A program made the translations under genes and the position numbers. From IMG/VR virus record IMGVR_UViG_3300007734_000753, positions 1-64,000 of that record: a DNA stretch of 64,000 nt; one strand, given 5' to 3'. This DNA is from a virus. Under the pieces are notes generated by a model. It worked only from the letters and a program-made list of their open reading frames with translations. It was not told where the DNA came from and searched no databases. Shown here one piece after another: positions 44,652 to 53,016 of this stretch. Numbering within the stretch: the stretch's first letter is position 1; each line of letters opens with the position of its first letter.

Positions 44652-45278
44652 ATGGCTGAAATAAAGCCCGAAAAAGTTGTTTCCAGCTTATTTGGTGCTT
44701 ATCTTGATGCTCCATTAGTTCCAGAATATGCTTTCAAGAGCGCTCAACAATCTCACAGATTTATACTTGAAGTTCAAGGTCTAAATGTTGCATTTGTTAA
44801 AGAGGTAAAGCGCCCATCTTTTTCAATAGAGTATCAAGAATTTGATCATTTAGGATATATAACCAAATTTCCTAAAAAAATAAAATGGGATAACATTTCG
44901 TTTACAGTTATTGAAACCTATGATTATAGAGCCTTGGGTACTGTTTTGGGCAATATGATACATAAAGCACAAACAACGGCATATAGATACCCAACAAACA
45001 TCATATCATCTCAATTTTTTAACTTATCAAAGAAAAATCTGATAAACGATTTTGGTAATATAAATATAAAAACTATTGATCCAGATGGCAATGTTGTCGA
45101 TACGTGGCGCATATACAATCCAATGGTATCAAAAATTACACCATCACAGTTGAGTTATGCTTCTGATGACTTAACAAATACACAAGTTGAGCTAACATAT
45201 GATTGGGCAGAATACTATCTATCTAGCGACATTAGACCCGGTAAATTAGCTCAAGTAGGCATAGATAGAATTTTTTAA
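44652..45278 (+). CDS. Tail tube-like protein, copy 2 (diverged paralogue)
   Basis: The 208-residue protein repeats the same plan as its neighbour: 'QSHRFILEVQGLNVAFVKEVKRPSFSI', 'TKFPKKIKWDNISFTVIE', 'IKTIDPDGNVVDTWRI' and 'LTNTQVELTYDWAEYY'. Identity by eye is low except at these strands. It could be a second tube subunit, or a specialised ring at the tube end, in the manner of T4 gp48 and gp54. The adjacent position and shared motifs point to an old duplication. Confidence 0.75.
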   Translation: MAEIKPEKVVSSLFGAYLDAPLVPEYAFKSAQQSHRFILEVQGLNVAFVKEVKRPSFSIEYQEFDHLGYITKFPKKIKWDNISFTVIETYDYRALGTVLGNMIHKAQTTAYRYPTNIISSQFFNLSKKNLINDFGNINIKTIDPDGNVVDTWRIYNPMVSKITPSQLSYASDDLTNTQVELTYDWAEYYLSSDIRPGKLAQVGIDRIF

Positions 45279-45290
45279 TAAGAGGTTATA

Positions 45291-46148
45291 ATGAGTAGCA
45301 GAAATAACGGGAGCAGATTTTCTGCTCCTTTGATGCCAGAAGATTTGAGAAGTCAAATGATGGCAGCCAGTGTTCATCAACAAAATCAAGCATCATATCA
45401 AACACCAACGGAAGTTGTTGAATTACCATCAAAAGGATTGTTTTATCCAGAAGGGCATCCTTTGCATAATGCAGAAACAGTTGAAATAAAGTTCATGACA
45501 ACCAAAGAGGAAGACATTTTGACTTCACCAACATTGGTGGAAAAAGGTATTGTCTTTGATAAACTTATTGAGAGTATTTTGGTTGATAAAAGAATTGATG
45601 TTTCCAGCCTAATAACTGGTGACAGAAATGCGATTTTATCAAGAGCAAGAATTTCAGCATATGGTCCCGAGTATTCATTTGCAGCATCGTGCCCTTCCTG
45701 CTCTACAATACAAAAAGTTGATCATTTATTTACAGAGCTAAAGAATAAAGAAATTTCCTACGATGAACTTGAAATAGAAAATGGTCTTTTCAAGCTTACT
45801 CTTCCAAAAAGCGGTGCAGTTGTGCATATGAAACTTTTGACAGGTAGAGATGAAAAAGAGATTGCCGAAGAACAAAAAAGAAGAATAAAAGCAAACCTTC
45901 CAGAAGAGCAGCTTGTTTTGACTTATAGAAAAATGATTGTGAAAGTAAATGGTAATGATGATATATTTGCAATTGCTAATTTCGTCACTTCAATGCCAAT
46001 TTTGGACTCAAGATATATACGTAAGACTTATGCAGAAATAAAACCAGATCTAGATTTGACATATCGCTTTCAGTGCCAAAAATGTGGTCATGTCGATGAT
46101 GGAGGTGTTGTCTCTATTACTGGAGACTTTTTTTGGCCTCAACTCTGA
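45291..46148 (+). CDS. Baseplate hub/tail assembly chaperone (T4 gp26/gp51 type), 0-frame product
   Basis: The 285-residue protein has 'VELPSKGLFYPEGHPL' followed by 'VEIKFMTTKEEDILTS', 'DRNAILSRARISAYGPEYSF' and a split zinc site (CPSC near residue 142, CQKC near 263). This is the pattern of T4-like gp26/gp51 hub assembly proteins. The gene lies exactly between tail tube and tape-measure genes, the standard place of tail assembly chaperones in other tailed phages. Its last codons run over a T7 tract and end FFWPQL. A +1 shift there would join it to the overlapping frame (see next entries). Confidence 0.75.
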   Translation: MSSRNNGSRFSAPLMPEDLRSQMMAASVHQQNQASYQTPTEVVELPSKGLFYPEGHPLHNAETVEIKFMTTKEEDILTSPTLVEKGIVFDKLIESILVDKRIDVSSLITGDRNAILSRARISAYGPEYSFAASCPSCSTIQKVDHLFTELKNKEISYDELEIENGLFKLTLPKSGAVVHMKLLTGRDEKEIAEEQKRRIKANLPEEQLVLTYRKMIVKVNGNDDIFAIANFVTSMPILDSRYIRKTYAEIKPDLDLTYRFQCQKCGHVDDGGVVSITGDFFWPQL

Positions 46149-46302
46149 TTATATTCATAGTGTTTATGACAAGATTTTTTATATGATTCAATTGGGTAAT
46201 TGGCGCTTTTTTGAGGTTCACGCTATTCCTGTTACCTTGAGAAACTGGTTTTTTGATAAATTGCTTGAATATATGCAGAAGCAAAATACAACAAATAATT
46301 AG
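46084..46302 (+). CDS. Overlapping chaperone extension (frameshift product C-terminus)
   Basis: This frame overlaps the end of the previous gene. Its first 15 codons look like a shadow, but from 46129 on it encodes FFGLNSDYIHSVYDKIF, then 'FFEVHAIPVTLRNWFFDKLLEYM', which has the look of a real conserved helical domain (Pro-x-x-LR near the middle). In related phages I know similar C-terminal blocks attached to gp26/51-type proteins. A +1 shift at 46128-46134 would give a 336-residue fusion. Independent initiation at the internal ATG 46084 is the alternative. Confidence 0.6.
   Translation: MVMSMMEVLSLLLETFFGLNSDYIHSVYDKIFYMIQLGNWRFFEVHAIPVTLRNWFFDKLLEYMQKQNTTNN
46128..46134 (+). promoter_or_regulatory. 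Candidate +1 frameshift site: T7 run
   Basis: In the 0 frame the codons read GAC TTT TTT TGG. Slipping one base forward gives GAC TTT TTT GGC and continues into a second open frame for 55 codons. A homopolymer before a rare Trp codon is a plausible slip site; no experiment is available. Confidence 0.5.
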
Positions 46303-46309
46303 TTTCTCT

Positions 46310-46318
46310 ACTATTTAG
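46310..46318 (+). promoter_or_regulatory. Candidate late promoter element ACTATTTAG
   Basis: The element lies eight bases after the chaperone-extension stop and 18 bases before the tape-measure candidate at 46337, with GAAGGG in between. Confidence 0.4.
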
Positions 46319-46336
46319 GTATTGAAGGGATAAAAA

Positions 46337-47908
46337 ATGGCTGAAATTAGTGCGGAAGAAAAAGTACTTTCATCAAGTAAAGCTCTTTTTGATTTAGCCA
46401 AAGGCACCAAAGACGCTTTTTCTGATATTGTAACCAAAATTGATGATTCAACAACTGCAGCAAATGGTCTAAGAATACAATTTCAGCAAGCGTTTGGCAT
46501 ATTTGATGCCCAACAGGGCAGAGATTTGGTAAAAAGATTTGCCGATATAAGCAGTGAACTAATGTCACAAGGTATATCCGCAGAAAAATTAGGAGAAGCT
46601 TATAAAGTAGTAGGCACTGGAATCAATAATTTTATTATTAATAGAAGCAGTGAAGCTGTTGAGTCTTTTTCTAAATTAGCTGCCATAAACAGTAAATTTG
46701 GCGTGGATATGCAAAGCACAGTTGGTGTAATTAATTATTTATCAACTGGGTTTAACAAAAGCACCGAAGATATAACTAAATTCTCAAATAAACTGATGCA
46801 GTTTTCTAGAGAAACTGGTCAAGAATTTCGAAAAGTTTTTCAAGACTTTAATGAATCTATTAGAAGTTTCTATACAATTTTAGATCCAGACAAAGCAGCG
46901 ACTCAATTTATGTCTTTTCAACAAATGGCAAAAGGCTTTGGAAGCACTATTGATAAGTTGATGGATACCGCTGCAAAATTCGACAACATTGAAGAAGGTG
47001 TGGAATTTGGCGCAAAACTAAACAATGTTTTATCAGCCGTTGGCGGTTCATTTGATGCAATGTATGCATCAACAGCAAACTATGATGATAGAATAAAACT
47101 TATTATTCAAAGTATCGCCAATTCTAGAGATCAAATAACTGCAATGTCCGAAGTTTCTCAAAGAGCGTATGTCAGGCAGCTAGAGCAGACAACTGGTCTT
47201 GGTGGGCAAACAATTCAAGCGATCCTGAGAAACGATAAATTGGTTGAAAGTATGGATCAACTTACCAGCAAACAGTTTGACCAAATAAAAGAAGCACCGG
47301 TTGATCAAATGGCTGATAATTTTACAACGTTTCAAGATCGTGCAAACTTATTTATGAATCAGTATTTGAAAGTTGGTGCGCGCCTAGAAGGCTTCTTTGA
47401 CCAATCAAGTAAAAATGTTAGAGATACACAAAAGAAAATACTAGATACAACAACAGCAATGGTTACCTCCGCAAGAACCGCACAAGAATTACTATTAAAT
47501 TTAAAATCCGCTTTCTCTAAAGATAAATTAGAAGATCTTTATAATAAAGCAGTATCAGAAGTTGAAAAAAATGCAGAAAGTTTAAGAAAATCTATTAAAA
47601 GCTCTCTAGGCGAAGGTTCTTCGGGGGGCGTAGAATATAAAGTAAAACAACCCGGCAAACCAGAATCGCCCGCTGGGGGCGGAAAGATTCCAGTATATAA
47701 TCCAAATACAATGAGAGAAGATGTAAAGCAAGGAGCCACTGATGGTATTGCTGCGGGCACAAAACAAGCACTAATAGATATATCAAAAGCAGCTATTGCC
47801 AAACATGAAATTGTTGTTCATGTCAAGCCAACAGATGTAATGATAGCACTAATACAAGGCGGAACAGCCTCTAGAGCATTAGGTGCCGCCATAGGTCAAA
47901 CGCCATAG
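46337..47908 (+). CDS. Tape-measure / tail length regulator candidate (T4 gp29 position)
   Basis: The 523-residue protein is largely helical ('RIQFQQAFGIFDAQQGRDLVKRFADISSELMSQG', 'KFSNKLMQFSRETGQEFRKVFQ') with a Gly/Pro-rich gap near residue 430 and a small C-terminal domain. T4 gp29 has 590 residues and a similar helical make-up. Its place directly after the chaperone frames is the standard tape-measure position. It lacks the long hydrophobic segment often seen in tape measures of siphoviruses. Called by context and secondary-structure style. Confidence 0.6.
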   Translation: MAEISAEEKVLSSSKALFDLAKGTKDAFSDIVTKIDDSTTAANGLRIQFQQAFGIFDAQQGRDLVKRFADISSELMSQGISAEKLGEAYKVVGTGINNFIINRSSEAVESFSKLAAINSKFGVDMQSTVGVINYLSTGFNKSTEDITKFSNKLMQFSRETGQEFRKVFQDFNESIRSFYTILDPDKAATQFMSFQQMAKGFGSTIDKLMDTAAKFDNIEEGVEFGAKLNNVLSAVGGSFDAMYASTANYDDRIKLIIQSIANSRDQITAMSEVSQRAYVRQLEQTTGLGGQTIQAILRNDKLVESMDQLTSKQFDQIKEAPVDQMADNFTTFQDRANLFMNQYLKVGARLEGFFDQSSKNVRDTQKKILDTTTAMVTSARTAQELLLNLKSAFSKDKLEDLYNKAVSEVEKNAESLRKSIKSSLGEGSSGGVEYKVKQPGKPESPAGGGKIPVYNPNTMREDVKQGATDGIAAGTKQALIDISKAAIAKHEIVVHVKPTDVMIALIQGGTASRALGAAIGQTP

Positions 47909-47932
47909 GTAAATAACGAAGGAAATAAATAA

Positions 47933-48697
47933 ATGTCTGTTCTTTCAGATCCAAAACTTCAATATGCTCTGCCAATGGAAAACGAGATTCGTCTCACTTA
48001 TCCATTTGCAAATCTATATTTTACATTTCCAACAAAGCCATATGATGGCAATGAAATTTACTTTGCATCTTATCTAAAAAAAATAACCGATACAGTATCT
48101 CCCGAATACACTCCAACGCATGTATTTGGTCGTTCAGATCCTGTTGCAACTTATAAAAAGACAAGCAGAAAAATTTCTGTAGAGTTTGACATTCCAGCAT
48201 ATACAGAATTCGATGCTAACGAAATAATGAAAAAGCTAAACATTCTGATCAAAAATTTGTATCCCGGTTATTTAGAAAACCGAGGGCAATCAATAATAAA
48301 TTCCCCTCCTTTGGTTAGACTAAAATATGCAAATATAATAAACAATCCTTTCAATGGCGATTCTGGGCTTCTTGGCTATCCAGATAATGTTGCTATTTCT
48401 CATGCGTTCGATACTGCTGGTGTATTTGTATTTGCAAATGAAAATACAAAAGACGGTTTCTTGTTTGCAAAATCATATTCTCTTACTTTTGGTTTTACAG
48501 TGCTGCATGAAGAAGTTGTTGGGTGGGATGATAAAAATCAGAAATTCAAGACTGATAATTATCCTTATAAAACAGTTCAGCAAGAACTAATACCAGCATC
48601 TGCTAAAATTGGTACAGCAATCTCTAATTTGAGAGGCTCTTTAGTACAAAGTCCAGCGGCTGCAAAAGGTCTTACATTGGTTTTCGGGGCGGGCTAA
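47933..48697 (+). CDS. Baseplate tube-cap-like protein (gp48/gp54 type)
   Basis: The 254-residue protein contains 'HVFGRSDPVATYKKTSRKISVEFDIPAYTEFDANEIMKKL', then 'LYPGYLENRGQSI' and 'PPLVRLKYANIINNPF'. I know this series from baseplate proteins of environmental T4-like phages at the baseplate-to-tube junction. It lies between the tape-measure and gp53-like genes. The family link to T4 gp48 or gp54 is inferred from position. Confidence 0.55.
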   Translation: MSVLSDPKLQYALPMENEIRLTYPFANLYFTFPTKPYDGNEIYFASYLKKITDTVSPEYTPTHVFGRSDPVATYKKTSRKISVEFDIPAYTEFDANEIMKKLNILIKNLYPGYLENRGQSIINSPPLVRLKYANIINNPFNGDSGLLGYPDNVAISHAFDTAGVFVFANENTKDGFLFAKSYSLTFGFTVLHEEVVGWDDKNQKFKTDNYPYKTVQQELIPASAKIGTAISNLRGSLVQSPAAAKGLTLVFGAG

Positions 48698-48700
48698 CAC

Positions 48701-49048
48701 ATGGCTGATTCAAGATATAGAAAAGTATTTCCTGTTTATAACGTTGATGAAGGCTATCAAAAGCTTTATACATATTCTAGGTTTAGCCCAAAAGGTATCA
48801 AACAGTTACCAACGTTGAACCTAAAATACCCATCACAAAAACAAATTTTATCTTACACAATTCAATCAGAAATTTGGTCTGTTGGTCAAAGACTATACAA
48901 GCTAGCTGATAAGTATTATGGTGATCCGCAATACTGGTGGGTTATTTCATTTTTCAACAAGAAGCCAACAGAACAACATTTTGCTCTTGGCGATGCTGTG
49001 CAAATACCTCTTCCTTTGAGTCAAGTTTTGAGTGATTTAGGATTATAA
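48701..49048 (+). CDS. Baseplate wedge protein, LysM-like (gp53 type)
   Basis: The 115-residue protein includes 'SVGQRLYKLADKYYGDPQYWWVISFFNKKPTEQHF', followed by 'LGDAVQIPLP'. This is the LysM-like pattern of the gp53 / baseplate protein family: a helix with LADKYYGD, WW, N and a final 'G-x-x-IPLP' strand. In T4, gp53 joins wedges round the hub. The gene sits within the baseplate cluster. Confidence 0.75.
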   Translation: MADSRYRKVFPVYNVDEGYQKLYTYSRFSPKGIKQLPTLNLKYPSQKQILSYTIQSEIWSVGQRLYKLADKYYGDPQYWWVISFFNKKPTEQHFALGDAVQIPLPLSQVLSDLGL

Positions 49049-49049
49049 A

Positions 49050-51746
49050 ATGTCAACTTTCAAGTTAGATCCTTTCTTTCCAGACAAAAATCTAAATCCA
49101 CAAGGTTGGGTTACTGATTTTATTACAAGTCGCCTCCAAAGAGTTGGTCAGCAAAGAAGTGACTTGGCAAGCTTGTTATATGACGAAGTATTGTCGGAAG
49201 ATGCTAAAAAGCTTGTAAAAAATGATGCACTTGTAAAAGATATAGAAACTGCAAGAAAAAAGAATCCGAAAGATAAAACAATATATCTGAATCCTTTGTA
49301 TTATGATGCTGTTGAGAGAAACACAGCAATTTCATCACAGGTTGTAGAAGATGAAAGAGCTTTGAGAGATTATTTCAATTACATGATCAATATAAAGCCA
49401 AATGAACTTTCTTCTTTTGTTCCATACGTAAAGATGAAATTTGGTTACAAAGAACCGAATGAAAAGAAATATGAGGAAGTAGAAATCCCTTTTGTGCAAA
49501 ATCTAAAAACAGAAGTTAGTTCAATACTGGCTGATAAATTCTCCAGAGGTCAAGGTGCAGGTATAACTGGAATAACAGCAGACAGGTCTTTTCCCGGTCT
49601 TGGTTTGACACTAAATGTTAGTGTAAATGTGAAATACTTCTTTAGCAGTATCTCTATCATCACTAAAAAAATCTCAAGTGCATTTATTCCGGACGATCTA
49701 AACTTTACTTATACTAAATTATTTTCTTTTTTACCATCCAGAAAACAAAAATTGTTTCTAGAATATGGTTATCATGCGAATCCGCAAGATGAAAATTTGC
49801 GATTTGCGGGCAATAAAACAACATCAATTTCTACAATAAATGATATATTGAAAGCAGAAACCAAAAGAGTGCCACTCGCTTATAAAAGTCATAAGCTAAA
49901 TATACAAGAGGACGGTACAATTACAGTTGATGTAACTTATCTAGCAGAATCTGAAGCTAAATACTTCCAAAAAAACGATGTTACATCTCCGAGTTTGGAT
50001 TATATAAGTAAAATAAAAAATGAATCTTTGAGATCTGTTTTCAAGAATTATGCGGAATTGAATCAAAAGTATTATAAGATTCAAGATCAGCTAAAAGATT
50101 ATACAGAGCAAGAAGTTGAGCTTCAGCAAATTGGAAGTAACAAGAAAAAACTTGATTCAATCCGTAAAAAGAAAGAGGCAAAACAGAAAGAAAGTGTGCA
50201 AATCTCTAAAAATTTAACGATTGTAAAAGAAAAAATTGCGCCATTTGTCAAAGATTTATTTATAGACGCTCTAATAAAAAGAAATCAAGTATTTTCTGTT
50301 TCTTTTACTTCTGAAAGAAAACAAGATGAATTCAACATCACAAGTTATTTGAGCTTGATAAAATTCAATAAAGACACTAACAAGCAAGAATTTGTTGATG
50401 TTGCTCCACCCTTTGTGACAAAAAAGAATCTAAGCGATTATAAAAAGTTTGATATAGGTGTTCTTGAAAATAATACAGTGGGTCTAACAAAAGAAAATTT
50501 ATTTCAACAAATCTTAGTCAATCTCTTTGATGGAGTAGAAAGAGCAAAAGGCTCCAACAGATTTGGTTATATTACATTCTTTCCACTAAAAGCATTATTA
50601 TCAATAATGTATGAATTTTTACCAGATGAAAAAGATCCATCAATAAAGCAATCAATTCCATATATTTGTATTGGAAATGCAGTTGCTAGAAGCCTTGGAA
50701 AAGAATACTCAATAAACATTGGCGACATACTTGTTGAGATGGAAACCTTTAGAACTTGGCTTCATAAAAATTATGTGCAGAAGAATAGAACTGAATACTC
50801 TTTCTCCTCATTTATGATTGATGTTGTTGAAGATTTAGTACCGGAAATTTTATATAGAAGGAATACTGGCTTTTACAGACAAAATGCTTTAGGTACAATA
50901 AGACACCTAAATTATTTCAAGAAGCCAAACATTAGCCAAGAAACATTTGATAAGGTTTATAAAAATAATGTTGATTTTACAACACTAAAGAGTATCTTCT
51001 CATCAGAAAAAGAAAAAGATGCAGAAGCGATGATTTATTATACACAAATGCTAAATCCTCTAAATGACTATACTTCTCCTTATCATAAAAAATATATTGC
51101 CAAAAGAGTTCTTCAACAAGATTCATATGATTTAGCCCAAGATAGCGCATTAGGCATTCCTCACGTAAGTATTGGTGCTTCTAGAGGTCTAATAAAGAAA
51201 ATAAATTTCAGTGCAATTGAGCAACCATTTTTAGCTACTTCTCTTATCACTCAAGCCATGGTTGATGGGAATACTAGACTTCCAAGATATGCCTATAACA
51301 TAAGTGTTGATATGTTTGGAAATAACCTTTTCAACCAAGCTGGATTCCTAGCCGTGCCTCCTTTTGGCGTGGAAGGGGATACAGATGTTATACTAGGATT
51401 GACTGGTTATTATGTCGTTACAAAAGTTTCCGATTCGTTGTCTATTGATGGTGGATATAGCACAAGCATAAATGCAATATGGCATGAAGATCCTTTGAGA
51501 AACAAACTAAAGGGTGAAGTGGCAACAACCAAAGATGCCAAACAATTTCCAGATCTGTTAGAATATATACAGTTTTCTGTTGATAATTATATAAAAGATT
51601 TGCTGGAACTAGATCCAAATACTCTAAAAGCTCTAGGTATAACAGCCAATCCAGTCAAACAAGATAAGAAAACTGATGCAGAGAAGAAGCAAGATTCCAA
51701 AAAGCAGCCAAAGAGAGATAGAAAAGAAAACGTGGGAGCTAAATAA
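49050..51746 (+). CDS. Baseplate hub-type structural protein, 898 aa
   Basis: The long, charged protein starts two bases after the gp53-like gene. A central coiled coil lies around residues 325-395, and the C-terminal third contains 'IPHVSIGASRGLIKKINFSAIEQPFLATSLI', 'YAYNISVDMFGNNLFNQAGFLAVPPFG' and 'LTGYYVVTKVSDSL', blocks I know from large baseplate proteins of environmental T4-like phages. The tail end is Lys-rich and disordered. No lysozyme-type active site is seen. Confidence 0.6.
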   Translation: MSTFKLDPFFPDKNLNPQGWVTDFITSRLQRVGQQRSDLASLLYDEVLSEDAKKLVKNDALVKDIETARKKNPKDKTIYLNPLYYDAVERNTAISSQVVEDERALRDYFNYMINIKPNELSSFVPYVKMKFGYKEPNEKKYEEVEIPFVQNLKTEVSSILADKFSRGQGAGITGITADRSFPGLGLTLNVSVNVKYFFSSISIITKKISSAFIPDDLNFTYTKLFSFLPSRKQKLFLEYGYHANPQDENLRFAGNKTTSISTINDILKAETKRVPLAYKSHKLNIQEDGTITVDVTYLAESEAKYFQKNDVTSPSLDYISKIKNESLRSVFKNYAELNQKYYKIQDQLKDYTEQEVELQQIGSNKKKLDSIRKKKEAKQKESVQISKNLTIVKEKIAPFVKDLFIDALIKRNQVFSVSFTSERKQDEFNITSYLSLIKFNKDTNKQEFVDVAPPFVTKKNLSDYKKFDIGVLENNTVGLTKENLFQQILVNLFDGVERAKGSNRFGYITFFPLKALLSIMYEFLPDEKDPSIKQSIPYICIGNAVARSLGKEYSINIGDILVEMETFRTWLHKNYVQKNRTEYSFSSFMIDVVEDLVPEILYRRNTGFYRQNALGTIRHLNYFKKPNISQETFDKVYKNNVDFTTLKSIFSSEKEKDAEAMIYYTQMLNPLNDYTSPYHKKYIAKRVLQQDSYDLAQDSALGIPHVSIGASRGLIKKINFSAIEQPFLATSLITQAMVDGNTRLPRYAYNISVDMFGNNLFNQAGFLAVPPFGVEGDTDVILGLTGYYVVTKVSDSLSIDGGYSTSINAIWHEDPLRNKLKGEVATTKDAKQFPDLLEYIQFSVDNYIKDLLELDPNTLKALGITANPVKQDKKTDAEKKQDSKKQPKRDRKENVGAK

Positions 51747-53011
51747 TGGCAGTATCTAATGCGACAAATCTATCAAATGCAAAAGATATGTATGAGGGTA
51801 GATCTGCCTATAAAGAAGAGTTTCCTAAAACCGATATACAATTCGATTCAGGTTACACAAATAGACTTTTTGGTAGAGTGGATACGCTTGGAAACGTAAT
51901 ACAGGTCAATGAGTCTTTTCTTTCCTTCTTTGCAACAGCAATAGACAAAAGCAATGCTTCTTGCATACATTTTGTGGCTGATGCCTTTTTAGATTGTAGA
52001 AAACAATATAATATACAAGCTGCAAAAGGCAATATAAACACAGCATCTCCTTTCTTTCAGGATACCTTTCCTGTTTATCAAGGCTGGAAAAAACAGGAGT
52101 CCTTATTCGGCACAAACAACAACAACGTTTATACGTCTTTTACAAATTATATTTTTAATAATTCCTATAAAGTTTCTAAATTTGAGAATTACACGGAGTT
52201 ATTGTTGAAATTTCTGAAAGAAGCGGATTTGCCATTGACAAGAGTTGGGTTTTATGAAAGCCCTTTCAATCCACCATATACAAGCGGAATTGTTTTGGAC
52301 GTTTTTGAGGGAGATGCAGGCGACGATTCGACAAGAGAGCAGTTTATTTCAGATCCAAATTATCCTTTAGTTTCTGAATTGCTTGCTGATAGAGGTTTGA
52401 GATTTGATGCTCAAGTTCCTTGGAGAATTATTGCAAACATACAATCTGGCAATCTACAGCCTTATATCCAAAAGAGGCTAAATAAATCTAATTTTGTTCT
52501 TCAAGACATATTTGATAGATTTTATTTCAAGTCTTTTGAGGGAGTTGAGTTTACATCATTTCAAGAGTTCAAGAACACAATAAAAGCCTTTTATAATGCT
52601 TATAAAGTTGTCTTTCCAAAATTCAATCAGTTTGTTTATCACCCTTCTCCAATACAGCAAACATTTGCAAAAGGAGCTTACGCCAACACTAACTCTTGCA
52701 GCGGCGTAAAGAACGTATTTGTTTACGCTGAAGATATAAAACTTGTCCCTGATTCTAAAGAAGATGATTTATTCTTCCTTGACTTGTATTATCAAACAAG
52801 ATTATTGGAAACCAAAACAATTCTGAAAGATTCTGTTCAAGAATTTCATAGAGGTAATTATCGTGGATTTTATCTCAACGATAAAAATAGACAAAATGGT
52901 ATAAAAAAGGCTGTGAGCTATATCAACTATAATTTGGGTACCCTAGCTTTCAGAAGTCCAAGCGTGGACGAAATAAACTTGACGAGAACTGGCAACGCTG
53001 TTACCATGTAG
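51746..53011 (+). CDS. Baseplate-associated structural protein, 421 aa
   Basis: The start overlaps the previous stop (TAATG). The protein is Phe/Tyr/Asn-rich with no catalytic motif. It is the last gene of the tail cluster before the replication genes. The last codons contain a sigma70-like promoter for the downstream polymerase gene (52979-53007). Function unknown; a virion role is inferred from linkage. Confidence 0.5.
   Translation: MAVSNATNLSNAKDMYEGRSAYKEEFPKTDIQFDSGYTNRLFGRVDTLGNVIQVNESFLSFFATAIDKSNASCIHFVADAFLDCRKQYNIQAAKGNINTASPFFQDTFPVYQGWKKQESLFGTNNNNVYTSFTNYIFNNSYKVSKFENYTELLLKFLKEADLPLTRVGFYESPFNPPYTSGIVLDVFEGDAGDDSTREQFISDPNYPLVSELLADRGLRFDAQVPWRIIANIQSGNLQPYIQKRLNKSNFVLQDIFDRFYFKSFEGVEFTSFQEFKNTIKAFYNAYKVVFPKFNQFVYHPSPIQQTFAKGAYANTNSCSGVKNVFVYAEDIKLVPDSKEDDLFFLDLYYQTRLLETKTILKDSVQEFHRGNYRGFYLNDKNRQNGIKKAVSYINYNLGTLAFRSPSVDEINLTRTGNAVTM
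52979..53007 (+). promoter_or_regulatory. Candidate sigma70-type early promoter
   Basis: TTGACG, a 17-base spacer, then TACCAT stands inside the end of the last tail gene, ten bases before the polymerase start. The spacing equals that of the three better promoters at 56886, 58286 and 59849; the -10 box is weak (4 of 6). Confidence 0.35.
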
Positions 53012-53016
53012 CTGCC

